Assembly (NCBI GenBank): GCA_019359505.1
Contig: JAHHHD010000001.1
Span: 248,001-312,000 of the forward strand
Source of the DNA: Drouetiella hepatica Uher 2000/2452
GTDB taxonomy: Bacteria; Cyanobacteriota; Cyanobacteriia; Elainellales; Elainellaceae
Direction of reading: 5' to 3'
Length of the DNA: 64,000 bases
Position 1 is the stretch's first letter; each line of letters opens with the position of its first letter. Shown piece after piece: positions 7,868 to 15,624 of the stretch. A model generated the notes under the pieces. That model was not told the origin of the DNA. It did no database searches and saw only the letters and a list, made by a program, of their open reading frames with translations. Made by a program: the position numbers and the translations under genes.

Positions 7868-8560
7868 ATGGCGATCGCCCACTCTGTCCGACGGCGGCTT
7901 CCTGTCTACTTGCTGCCCCTTTGCCTATTGACCTTAGTAGGCTGCAATCCCTTAGATGTGCGAAGTCTAGAAGCCAAACTCAAGACTCAGATTCAAGAGC
8001 AGGGTAACCTCAACATCAAGTCTGTTACCTGTCCTGAGAGTGTTTCCAAAGAAGCGGGTACGTCATTTCAGTGTGAAGGAGCCTTGGAACCCGATGGCAA
8101 ATTCATCATTCAGGTGAAGCAAGAAGACGACAAGGGACAGACTAGCTGGGAGGTGCCTAACTCTAAAGGGATGCTAAATCTGGCGCTGCTGGAGACTGAG
8201 CTTGTAAAAGAAATTGCCAAAGATACTAAAGTCGAACCCGCCGTTAGGTGTGGTAGCGATCGCTATCGGGTCAACCGTCCAGGTGATAGTTTTGATTGCC
8301 AGGTGAAAAACGCAACATTGGCTAAGGCGAAGGGGCTGATTGAAAAAGTAACGGTGACGATCGACACAGATGGCAACGTCGCATGGCAGCAAATTCGTCG
8401 CACCGCCAGCGCAAATGCTACCGCAGCTACGACAGCAGCTGCGACCCCAGCGGCTACGACCCCAGCCACGTCTCCAGATAACGCCTCCAGCTCTGAAGCC
8501 TCTCAACCCACTAGCTCCCCTCGACGAGTGCGCCCTCGCGTATCGAATGCGCTGGATTAA
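7868..8560 (+). CDS. Lipoprotein with two DUF4333-like domains
   Basis: The N-terminus (RRRLPVYLLPLCLLTLVGCN) is a lipoprotein signal with the lipobox LVGC, so the mature protein should be lipid-anchored. Two copies of a small domain follow, each with a pair of Cys: VTCPESVSKEAGTSFQCEG and VRCGSDRYRVNRPGDSFDCQ, each followed by a strand-rich half. This matches DUF4333, a domain of actinobacterial and cyanobacterial secreted proteins with unknown function. The last 45 residues are a low-complexity Ala/Thr/Pro/Ser tail. The ATG at 7868 puts the signal at the usual distance; a GTG at 7847 would add seven residues. It lies 128 bases after the TonB-like gene and has its own terminator. Confidence 0.72.
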   Translation: MAIAHSVRRRLPVYLLPLCLLTLVGCNPLDVRSLEAKLKTQIQEQGNLNIKSVTCPESVSKEAGTSFQCEGALEPDGKFIIQVKQEDDKGQTSWEVPNSKGMLNLALLETELVKEIAKDTKVEPAVRCGSDRYRVNRPGDSFDCQVKNATLAKAKGLIEKVTVTIDTDGNVAWQQIRRTASANATAATTAAATPAATTPATSPDNASSSEASQPTSSPRRVRPRVSNALD

Positions 8561-8607
8561 AAAAATCGTGACCGATTAAACTGTGACCGATTAAACTGTG
8601 ACCTATA

Positions 8608-8641
8608 AAAAGAGGGAGGAGCGATCGCTCCTCCCTCTTTT
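8608..8641. terminator. 34-bp perfect palindromic terminator centred on HIP1
   Basis: AAAAGAGGGAGGAGC reads into GATC and its exact complement; the centre is GCGATCGC. A-run and T-run flanks make it bidirectional, serving the lipoprotein gene and perhaps glnN. A degenerate 15-bp repeat (TGTGACCGATTAAA) lies just before it. Confidence 0.7.
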
Positions 8642-8673
8642 GTAAAACTAGCCTCATGCCATTAGCTTAATGC

Positions 8674-8768
8674 AGTTATGGCAACCGTCAAGGCGTTTAG
8701 GCTAGGGACATTGGTGGGGCACTTCGCGCCCCACCAATGTCCCTAGCAAACTGGCGACAGCTATAACT
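8674..8768 (+). repeat. Bipartite palindromic repeat, copy B
   Basis: The ends AGTTATGGC and GCTATAACT pair. The outer arm has diverged (AACCGTCAAGGCGTTT). The inner hairpin is GGGACATTGGTGGGGC with its complement. It lies between the lipoprotein terminator and the end of glnN. Confidence 0.75.
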
Positions 8769-8792
8769 CAATGCAATTAGCTCAATAGGGGA

Positions 8793-10961
8793 CTATTTCA
8801 CAAACAGCATTTCCTGGTAGGTGGGCAGAGGCCAGAAATCATCTGCCACTTCCCCTTCTAGCCCGTCAGCATATTCCCGCACCTTGTCCATCAACGGACG
8901 AATCGTTTGCGCCATGTACTGCATGTGGTCTTCTGTCGTCGCGAAGTCATGCTTACCCATAGCAGCACTCAATTTGCTGACCGTATCCATCATGGGCTTC
9001 ACCAGTGCGGCAACTTTTTCGGCACTTTCTTTCTCTAGCTCAATCCCAATCTCCTTGAGGCTGGCGATCGTGGCAGAAAGCTCAGATAGATATCGAATCG
9101 CGGCAGGATAGATGATAGTTTTCGCTATGCTCACCACCAGCTTCGCTTCAACTTCAATGGACTGGATATACTGCTCGGCGTAAACGTCGAAACGGCTTTC
9201 GAGTTCCACTGGAGTTAACACGCCAACGCGATCGAACAGCTCCTCAACGTAATCTGCCTTGAGTACAGGCAGCGCATCAGCCGTGGTGCGCAGGTTAGCC
9301 AAGCCCCGCTCCGCCGCCATTGTGTGCCACTCTTCCGAATAGCCATTGCCGCCAAACACCACGGCACTGTGCTTGTCCATCACTTCCTTCAGCACTGCAT
9401 GAGCTGCTGTCTTGAGGTCTGCACCCGCCGCCATTTTGCCTTCCATCTCATCGGCAATCCAGGTGAGAGAATCCGCCAGGATGGTATTCATTGCGACTAG
9501 CGGCCCTGAAACCGACTGACCCGATCCGACCGCCCGAAACTCAAAGCGGTTGCCCGTGAAGGCAAAAGGTGAAGTCCGGTTGCGATCGCCCGGATCTTTA
9601 GGGAACACAGGCAGGGTATCCACCCCCAGATCCATCACACCAGCGTGATCAGAGCTTTCGGGTTGCCCTTGGCTAATTTGCCCATACACATTCTCCAGCT
9701 GCGATCCCAAGTAGACAGAGATGATTGCCGGGGGCGCTTCGTTGGCACCTAAACGATGATCATTACTAGCAGTCGCGACTACCGCCCGCAGCAGCGGCCC
9801 ATATTTGTGAACGCCGCGAATCACGGCACCGCAGAAGAGCAAAAACTGCATATTTGCGTGGGGTGTATCGCCCGGATCAAGCAAATTCCCCTGAGTCGCA
9901 TTGCCTACTGACCAGTTGACATGCTTGCCCGAACCATTCACGCCCGCAAAGGGCTTCTCATGCAGCAAACACACAAAGCCATGCTTCTTTGCCGTGTTTC
10001 TGAGAATTGTCATCGTCAACTGCTGGTGATCGCTGGCTACGTTTGCTGCCTCAAAGAAAGGCGCTAGCTCAAACTGACCAGGGGCAACCTCGTTGTGTCG
10101 GGTTTTTGCCGGAATTCCCAGCCGATACATTTTTTCTTCCACATCCTGCATAAAGACTTGCACTCTCTCTGGAATCGCTCCAAAGTAGTGGTCGTCAAAC
10201 TGCTGACCTTTTGCCGCAGGTTTGCCGAACAGGGTTCTGCCCGTCAGCAGCAAGTCAGGACGATTGTGGGCAAAGTGCGCGTCAACCAAAAAGTATTCTT
10301 GCTCTGCACCGCAGCTAGAGTTTACCGTGGATACTTCGGTATGCCCCAACAGCTTCAACATGCGAGTAGCAGCTTTGTTCATGGCTGCATTAGAGCGCAG
10401 TAGCGGCGTTTTCTTGTCGAGGGCTTCCCCTGTCCAGGAGATAAATACTGTGGGAATGCACAGCGTCACGCCGTTGTCGGTTTCCATCACATAGGCGGGA
10501 CTGGTGACATCCCACGCCGTGTATCCCCGCGCTGCCGGAGTAGAGCGAATGCCGCCATTGGGAAACGACGAGCCATCTGGCTCACCCTGCACCAAAACTT
10601 TGCCCGTAAACTCGGTGATCACCGATCCGTCACCCTGCACGGAGACAAAGCCGTCATGCTTTTCGGCAGTGGCGTTGGTGAGCGGATAGAAGACGTGGGC
10701 ATAGTAGAGTGCGCCCTTAGAAGTCGCCCAGTCTTTCATGGCAGCAGCTACCGCGCCTGCTACGGATACATCTAGCTTGCCACCCGTTTGCAGCGTGTGC
10801 TTCACAGATTTGAAGACATCCTTGGGAAGGCTTGCCTGCATTTTGCTCAGCGTAAACACATCGGTTGCCCACAGAGCCTCTAGGCGCTGCGGCACTTTAG
10901 AAGGCAGAGGCTTGCGATCGGTGACTTGAGAGATCGCTTGAACGCGCAATTCATGACTCAT
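8793..10961 (-). CDS. glnN: Glutamine synthetase type III
   Basis: A 722-residue GSIII, the large dodecameric form that makes glutamine from glutamate, ammonia and ATP; in many cyanobacteria it is induced on nitrogen starvation. The length is typical. Family features include PAYVMETDNGVTLCIPTVFI, the Glu-containing NSSCGAEQEYFLVD, RHNEVAPGQFELAPFFE, the HEKPFAGVNGSGKHVNWSVG substrate loop, and NRTSPFAFTGNRFEFRAVGS. The long C-terminal part (VVFGGNGYSEEWH onward) is specific to type III. The start at 10961 is preceded by AGAAAGAG. The 72-base gap to ppk2 upstream holds a 20-bp palindrome but no canonical NtcA box. No glnA or gif gene is in the window. Confidence 0.95.
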   Translation of the reverse strand: MSHELRVQAISQVTDRKPLPSKVPQRLEALWATDVFTLSKMQASLPKDVFKSVKHTLQTGGKLDVSVAGAVAAAMKDWATSKGALYYAHVFYPLTNATAEKHDGFVSVQGDGSVITEFTGKVLVQGEPDGSSFPNGGIRSTPAARGYTAWDVTSPAYVMETDNGVTLCIPTVFISWTGEALDKKTPLLRSNAAMNKAATRMLKLLGHTEVSTVNSSCGAEQEYFLVDAHFAHNRPDLLLTGRTLFGKPAAKGQQFDDHYFGAIPERVQVFMQDVEEKMYRLGIPAKTRHNEVAPGQFELAPFFEAANVASDHQQLTMTILRNTAKKHGFVCLLHEKPFAGVNGSGKHVNWSVGNATQGNLLDPGDTPHANMQFLLFCGAVIRGVHKYGPLLRAVVATASNDHRLGANEAPPAIISVYLGSQLENVYGQISQGQPESSDHAGVMDLGVDTLPVFPKDPGDRNRTSPFAFTGNRFEFRAVGSGQSVSGPLVAMNTILADSLTWIADEMEGKMAAGADLKTAAHAVLKEVMDKHSAVVFGGNGYSEEWHTMAAERGLANLRTTADALPVLKADYVEELFDRVGVLTPVELESRFDVYAEQYIQSIEVEAKLVVSIAKTIIYPAAIRYLSELSATIASLKEIGIELEKESAEKVAALVKPMMDTVSKLSAAMGKHDFATTEDHMQYMAQTIRPLMDKVREYADGLEGEVADDFWPLPTYQEMLFVK

Positions 10962-11002
10962 AAATGATGCTCTTTCTGGTTAGGGGGTACGAACGGATTG
11001 AC

Positions 11003-11022
11003 TGTACTTAAGTTCTAGTACA
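11003..11022. promoter_or_regulatory. Operator-like palindrome upstream of glnN
   Basis: TGTACT and AGTACA are separated by eight bases, 42 bases before the glnN start codon. It recalls NtcA sites but does not fit GTA-N8-TAC, because the GTA...TAC spacing is twelve. Its use is inferred only from position. Confidence 0.35.
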
Positions 11023-11033
11023 ATACCTAAGCC

Positions 11034-11972
11034 TCAATAGACTTGGGGGACAAAAAACTGCTCATTTTGGGGAGGACGCACGTAGCTATGAGCGATTTTG
11101 CGCGGGGGCAATTCTAGGGGTTCAGGAGTCATATCCACGTAGGGAATCTTGCTGAGGAAATGACTGATGCAGTTGAGGCGAGCGCGTTTTTTGTCGTCTG
11201 CTTCTACTGTAAACCAGGGCGCTTCAGGGATGTTGGTGTGGGAGAACATGACGTCTTTCGCCTGAGAATACTCTACCCAGCGATCGCGCGACTCCAGATC
11301 CATCGGACTCAGCTTCCAGCGCCGAGCCGGATCGGTCGTGCGAGATTGAAAGCGCCGCTCCTGCTCTTCATCGCTGACTGAGAACCAGTATTTCAGCAGA
11401 ATAATGCCAGACTTAACCAGCATTCGCTCAAATTCTGGACAGGATTGCATGAATTCGTCGTACTGCGCTTCGGTGCAAAATCCCATGACATGCTCGACCC
11501 CAGCCCGGTTGTACCAGCTTCGATCGAAGCAAACAATCTCACCTGCTGCTGGAAGGTGGGGCACATACCGCTGAAAGTACCATTCGGTCTTTTCGCGATC
11601 GCTAGGGGTGCCCAACGCTACCACGCGACAGCCTCGCGGATTGAGCGGTTCGGTAATTCGCTTAATGGTGCCACCTTTACCTGCTGCATCGCGCCCTTCA
11701 AACAGCAAGACTATACGAGTGCCCGTATGTTTTACCCAGTACTGCATCTTCACCAGCTCTACCTGGAGTCGAGCGAGTTCTTTATCGTAGTCTTTGCTAG
11801 AGAGGTTAGAACTATGCTCTCCTTCAGACGTGTAGTGCCTAGTCTTTAATTTTGAGGTTTTGAGCTTAGCTTTTTTCTTTGATTTCTTCTTGTCCTTCCT
11901 TTTAAGGGTTGATGGCTCTGGGTCAGGGGACTCTGCGATCGCAAAGCCTCCGTTAATGCTTTCAGTTTCCAT
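11034..11972 (-). CDS. ppk2: Polyphosphate kinase 2
   Basis: A 312-residue PPK2, which transfers phosphate between polyphosphate and nucleotides. The core carries a Walker A loop (GRDAAGKGG, about residue 93), the lid-like NPRGCRVVALGTPSDREKTEW, and a Walker B-type FDRSWYNRAGVE, with SRTTDPARRWKLSP and RDRWVEYSQAKDVMF downstream. These are the signatures of single-domain PPK2 enzymes. The first 45 residues are a very Lys-rich extension (KRKDKKKSKKKAK) absent from the core family. It could bind polyphosphate or nucleic acid. The next gene downstream on the same strand is glnN, 72 bases on. Confidence 0.9.
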   Translation of the reverse strand: METESINGGFAIAESPDPEPSTLKRKDKKKSKKKAKLKTSKLKTRHYTSEGEHSSNLSSKDYDKELARLQVELVKMQYWVKHTGTRIVLLFEGRDAAGKGGTIKRITEPLNPRGCRVVALGTPSDREKTEWYFQRYVPHLPAAGEIVCFDRSWYNRAGVEHVMGFCTEAQYDEFMQSCPEFERMLVKSGIILLKYWFSVSDEEQERRFQSRTTDPARRWKLSPMDLESRDRWVEYSQAKDVMFSHTNIPEAPWFTVEADDKKRARLNCISHFLSKIPYVDMTPEPLELPPRKIAHSYVRPPQNEQFFVPQVY

Positions 11973-12455
11973 AGGTGCCTTTGACAGATGCTTTGGAATC
12001 GCTCGGACGGGGAGAGCAATAATGACCTGGAGTAAACGGGTGTAGAACTTGCAGAAGTTTGGCGATGCGTCTAGAAAAAGTACACCCTTCGAGTGAACCT
12101 ACATAAGGTGATGCCATGCGAGATAGGCTCGAAGTCATGCCTACGCCTGAACTCTTGCCTAGACCTGTCACTCTACAAAACCTTGAAGTCGTAGAGATTT
12201 ACCCGAGGGATGTAACAAGAAGCGCCAGTCAAAACCCTGAGCAACATTTAATCAACGTTGACCAAGGTATTTGCACTGACACGATAGTAGGAACAGATAA
12301 GTTGAATATTTGTATCGAAAATCACTAAGCGCAGTAAAAGTGGAGAACTTTGCACAAGTTAACAATTCAATCTTAGAAGTCCAGGATTAGCCGAGAATTC
12401 AGAATAATTACGGGCTTCTGAGTATAAGTTATGAGTATAAACTATTGGCGCAATT
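11973..12455. other. Gap between ppk2 and the recombinase fragment
   Basis: This should contain the ppk2 promoter on the minus strand. A 70-codon plus-strand frame at 12116-12328 has AAGGTG upstream of its ATG but encodes nothing recognisable. I treat it as undecided and probably not a gene. Confidence 0.35.
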
Positions 12456-12845
12456 ATGGTTGCTGATGATTTGCAGGAGCGGGAGATTTGGCAACGGCTA
12501 GAGCAAGGGCGAAAAGTTAAGGCTGCCCAGGGTGGCTATGTGGGCTACGGTTCGCCAGCGTTTGGACAACACGCGATCGGCGGAGAGTTGGTCGAAAATC
12601 CCACTGAACAGCAGATCATTGACATTATTCGCCGCCACCACAAGTCGGGAAAATCTCTTCAACAGGTCGCAGACTGGCTGAATCAAAGGGGCTATAAGAC
12701 TAAGCGAGGGCAGCAATGGCAGCGCATCTCGGTCAAGCGTGTGCTCGATCGCCTGTACGAACGAACCTCTAGAGTTTCACGGTTAGAACCGCAAATTAGC
12801 CCAGAACTGCAACGCGAAAACTCTGAAAATGACTACATTTTTTGA
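12456..12845 (+). CDS. Stand-alone recombinase-domain protein, 129 aa
   Basis: Residues 17-105 resemble the Recombinase domain that follows the catalytic part of large serine recombinases: GYVGYGSPAFG, then ENPTEQQIIDIIRRHHKSGK, then SLQQVADWLNQRGYKTKRGQ and a helix ending SVKRVLDRLYERT. The N-terminal resolvase domain with the catalytic Ser is absent, as is the zinc-ribbon coiled coil. The protein starts cleanly with its own short N-terminus, so it may be a domesticated DNA-binding fragment instead of fresh debris. No ribosome site is obvious. It borders the AT-rich HEPN region. Confidence 0.6.
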   Translation: MVADDLQEREIWQRLEQGRKVKAAQGGYVGYGSPAFGQHAIGGELVENPTEQQIIDIIRRHHKSGKSLQQVADWLNQRGYKTKRGQQWQRISVKRVLDRLYERTSRVSRLEPQISPELQRENSENDYIF

Positions 12846-13301
12846 TAATTCGCTTGATAACTCACTGGGCGTTTCCTTCATGCCAATGCAATGCGATCGC
12901 AGGATGGCGATCGCACTGCAAGCGCTTGTTGAAGGGCGACAACGGCATGGGATGAGATGCGATCGGATTGTTGAGGGTGGCGATCGAATGGGGAACTCTT
13001 GAAACCAAGATGCGATTAACTGCCGAAGGATTAAGGGTTTGAAAATTTATTGTGCGAAATTTGGTGAGGCGATCGAGTTTTGAGGACAATAAGCGATCTG
13101 CAAAACCTTGCAGTTTCAGCCTCCGATCAGGACTGATATAGGTAAAGTTATTTTTTCTATAAACTATATTTTGGTCATAGGAAAGCTGAAAATATGTGGA
13201 ATGTTTCTATCTATTCACCCAAATTAGTATTCTTATGTAATGATGCAGAATATCTCAATTTATCTATAAAGTTAAAAGAGATTAGCAATATTTATGACCC
13301 C
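12846..13301. other. Gap: HIP1-dense half, then AT-rich half
   Basis: 12880-13080 holds several GCGATCG sites and small meaningless frames on both strands. 13100-13301 turns sharply AT-rich, marking the edge of the segment with the HEPN gene. No gene is seen. Confidence 0.45.
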
Positions 13302-14756
13302 TTAGGTTAGCCGAATTGACTCAGGAGTGAAGTAGTACCAGCGAATCACCTGTTGAGAAGCAACCTGTATGCATTGAGAGAAACTGACTAGCTGATCCTG
13401 TGGACACTCTTCTCCAGTAGGCGCATAGTTCGCTTTTGCATGAGCAATCTCATTACGTGTTGAATACAAGCTTTTAGCAAGAGCTTCTAAAGCTTTAGCT
13501 TTATCTTGCTGATTACTCTCGCTAGAAATATGCTTAAAGTCTTTAAGAAGAAAAGAAGGTGCAAGTTTAGCTAGTTCGCTTACCTCACAACATATCAAAA
13601 TCGTTTGTCGAATTGCTTCTCGATCTTTCTTGAAATTTCGCTGAGTTTCAACAAGATTTTCAAGTTCTGAAATGTATTCAGCATCTGGTTGTAGTGCTCT
13701 TGGACTAAGAAGCTTTGCTCTGATAGCCTCATGAGATTGGATGCGAACAACTGTTTGAGATACATACTCTACAACTTTAGTAAAGTATAAAATTTGAACA
13801 TCTGGATCATTAGAAGCAGTGGCTCGGTTATAAAGCTTTAATAACTCAGATAAACCTTTTCCTAGAAGAAGAGGTCGAAAACGAGGATCTGGAATATAGT
13901 TATCGCAGCGTTCATCTAGCCAAGATGTTTCAAGATAAGGACGAGGTGAAACCGATACGCTAATGTTAAGAGAGCTATTCAGCTCAAATAAATAAGACTC
14001 AAAAATCTCCCAAATCTTTAATTCAGAAACTCTCTGATTGAATCTAATCTCAATGAATAGATCTGCATCGAGAATTGGAGGAAAATATTTATCATATTCT
14101 CCAATTGAAGAAATTAAGATGCCAAAAATAGTGAATCCTTTGGTTAAGGAGCAATGAACTTCGGCACCTTCCAGGATAATACTTTGAAGACAGAATCTTT
14201 GAGTGCTTTTTTCAAGGCTGTCAAATAGTTCTGCTTCCTTCTCTCTTTCCAAATTCCATTCTTGAATTAATTTTCCTCTTAATGAATCACTAAGCTCTAA
14301 ATTATCAGTTTTTTGGCTAAGGTGTAAGATTTTCTCTCTCGCCTCTACTATATTTTTTCGTGTTTCTTCTTCTTTTTCATTCTCTGCTGATGGAATTGCA
14401 TGATGCAAAAATTGTGAGGCAGCTTCGTTAGAAGGTTCCACTCGAACTAATAGGCGTTTGTTTGATAGGCAAGTTTTATTCTCGTTAAGCTTAGCAACCT
14501 GTAGCTCTTCCACCAAATTGATGAATTCTTCGCAAGTAATAACAGCTATTTCATCCCATCTAAAAAGTCCTACTTTTAAAGTGGAATTAGGTTCTACAAT
14601 TTGATCCTCGTATGTAGAAGCATCAAATGCATCTGATTCAGCCATGTCATATAGAAAATTAGGTGTTTCTGGTGGGTCTAACTCGAACTTGGTAGTCCAG
14701 CATATAACTGCTTTAATGAGTTGATCTTGCAATTTAGGTGGTTGAAAACTCAGCAT
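13302..14756 (-). CDS. Large HEPN-motif protein of unknown function
   Basis: A 484-residue protein that I cannot assign to a named family. Near the C-terminus it has R-N-E-I-A-H (Arg434 to His439), which fits the R-x4-6-H motif of HEPN domains, in a helical setting (AKALEALAKSLYSTRNEIAH). HEPN domains are often RNases in toxin-antitoxin, CRISPR and abortive-infection systems. The middle has a long charged helix (about 130-190) and the part at 290-350 (LLLGKGLSELLKLYNRA, ILYFTKVVEYVSQTVVR) also looks helical. The gene is clearly more AT-rich than its neighbours, and I found no GCGATCGC in its 1.45 kb, suggesting transfer. There is no partner gene on the same strand; the nearest neighbour is the ribbon-helix-helix gene upstream. 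A non-defence role is possible. Confidence 0.6.
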   Translation of the reverse strand: MLSFQPPKLQDQLIKAVICWTTKFELDPPETPNFLYDMAESDAFDASTYEDQIVEPNSTLKVGLFRWDEIAVITCEEFINLVEELQVAKLNENKTCLSNKRLLVRVEPSNEAASQFLHHAIPSAENEKEEETRKNIVEAREKILHLSQKTDNLELSDSLRGKLIQEWNLEREKEAELFDSLEKSTQRFCLQSIILEGAEVHCSLTKGFTIFGILISSIGEYDKYFPPILDADLFIEIRFNQRVSELKIWEIFESYLFELNSSLNISVSVSPRPYLETSWLDERCDNYIPDPRFRPLLLGKGLSELLKLYNRATASNDPDVQILYFTKVVEYVSQTVVRIQSHEAIRAKLLSPRALQPDAEYISELENLVETQRNFKKDREAIRQTILICCEVSELAKLAPSFLLKDFKHISSESNQQDKAKALEALAKSLYSTRNEIAHAKANYAPTGEECPQDQLVSFSQCIQVASQQVIRWYYFTPESIRLT

Positions 14757-14902
14757 ACTGTTTTTGCCTAGCTTATGAATTTCATGGTGAGCTTTCTAAG
14801 CAAGATGATTAAGCTTTTGCACTGAACTTAGAAAGTTTTTTAGTGAATTTATGAAGTTGTCTGTAGCAGGTGATGCACTTCAGATTTGAATTGGCGAATG
14901 CT

Positions 14903-15103
14903 TTAACCGCTAGGATCGTCCTCTAGGTTATGACGCTCTATCAATTCTCTACTACTATCTGATTCCAAGAATTGATCGATCGCCTCATTCAATACTTTAT
15001 TCAAGCTGCTCTGTTTTACCCCTGCAAGTGCTTTCAAGAGTCGATAGACCTCTTTGTCTACGATCGCTCTTACCTCTTGCTTGTCTTTTGCTGTGGGGGA
15101 CAT
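14903..15103 (-). CDS. Ribbon-helix-helix regulator/antitoxin-like protein
   Basis: A 66-residue protein (from Met at 15103) with a CopG/Arc-like pattern: a basic strand (EVRAIVDKEVYRLLKALAGV), then two helices (SSLNKVLNEAIDQFLES). It resembles the protein at 54709-54921, which shares the IRAY/VRAIV strand, the L-N-E-A-I helix and an LIE(R/K)H end. The frame extends to 15376, but that extra sequence overlaps the divergent small ORF. A strong inverted repeat lies 52 bases upstream, so autoregulation is likely. No toxin is adjacent on the same strand; the divergent 41-aa ORF is the only candidate partner. Confidence 0.65.
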   Translation of the reverse strand: MSPTAKDKQEVRAIVDKEVYRLLKALAGVKQSSLNKVLNEAIDQFLESDSSRELIERHNLEDDPSG

Positions 15104-15154
15104 TAATGAAGGTCTAGACAGAACCCCGACATTATGCCGTATAGTAAACGCTAT

Positions 15155-15180
15155 TACCGTCAATACGACATATGACGGTA
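15155..15180. promoter_or_regulatory. Operator between divergent RHH gene and 41-aa ORF
   Basis: TACCGTCA (15155-15162) and TGACGGTA (15173-15180) are exact complements ten bases apart, centred in the 105-base gap between divergent start codons. The spacing is about two helical turns. It is the natural binding site for the adjacent RHH protein, though this is inference. Confidence 0.6.
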
Positions 15181-15208
15181 AAACTAATGTACCAAAAAGG
15201 AGATGCCC

Positions 15209-15334
15209 ATGGTTATGCTTTCTGATGACGAGATCGCCCTGCTCAAGGCGATCCTCACGGCTCTGCGGGGAATCAAGGTTCGGGATATCGACAAAGCCCT
15301 CGTGATTTTGTCCAAAGCAGAACAGCGGCTCTGA
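15209..15334 (+). CDS. Small 41-aa protein, divergent from the RHH gene
   Basis: The ATG at 15209 follows AAAAGGAGATGCCC, an excellent ribosome site, and the frame ends at TGA 15334. The protein (MVMLSDDEIALLKAILTALR at the start, ending ILSKAEQRL) is predicted to be two amphipathic helices with no membrane segment. It faces the RHH regulator across a palindromic operator. It may be a tiny toxin, a co-regulator or a DNA-binding peptide; I recognise no family. Confidence 0.6.
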   Translation: MVMLSDDEIALLKAILTALRGIKVRDIDKALVILSKAEQRL

Positions 15335-15390
15335 GCGGTTTCGCGGCTGAAGGGGTGCGTCAAGGTGTATGTGCAAACAAATACCCGAAC

Positions 15391-15471
15391 CGCCCCCTAC
15401 ATCCCCCAGTTCTGGGGGACTGTGAACGGAACCGGGTCGAAAGTCCCCCAGAATTGGGGGATTAGGGGGCG
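15391..15471. repeat. Long inverted repeat CCCCCTA.ATCCCCCA type
   Basis: 15391-15421 (CGCCCCCTACATCCCCCAGT and on) is mirrored by 15441-15471 with a few mismatches; each arm itself contains a CCCCCAG-TT-CTGGGGG hairpin. Similar C-run repeats are widely dispersed in cyanobacterial genomes. It lies just behind the 41-aa ORF and may end its transcript. Confidence 0.6.
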
Positions 15472-15624
15472 AATGCCGCAGATCCGCTACTTCCCAATCA
15501 AACCCTGAGACACTTTATGAAACCTCTGCCAAGAGTCAGCCCGAAAGCTTCAACAGGCTTCTGGGATAAGCTAGAGTGATTTCTATATAAGCCGCATTCT
15601 GCAAGCCGTTACAGCGCCCTAGCT

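Noticed and set aside
11003-11022. NtcA box before glnN
   Set aside because: The spacing of GTA and TAC is twelve, not eight, so it is kept only as a generic palindrome.
12116-12328. 70-aa ORF between ppk2 and the recombinase fragment
   Set aside because: An AAGGTG lies upstream, but the sequence has no fold-like pattern and no neighbour support.
15480-15624. Cobalamin riboswitch before metH
   Set aside because: I could not find the conserved B12-box arrangement in the leader.
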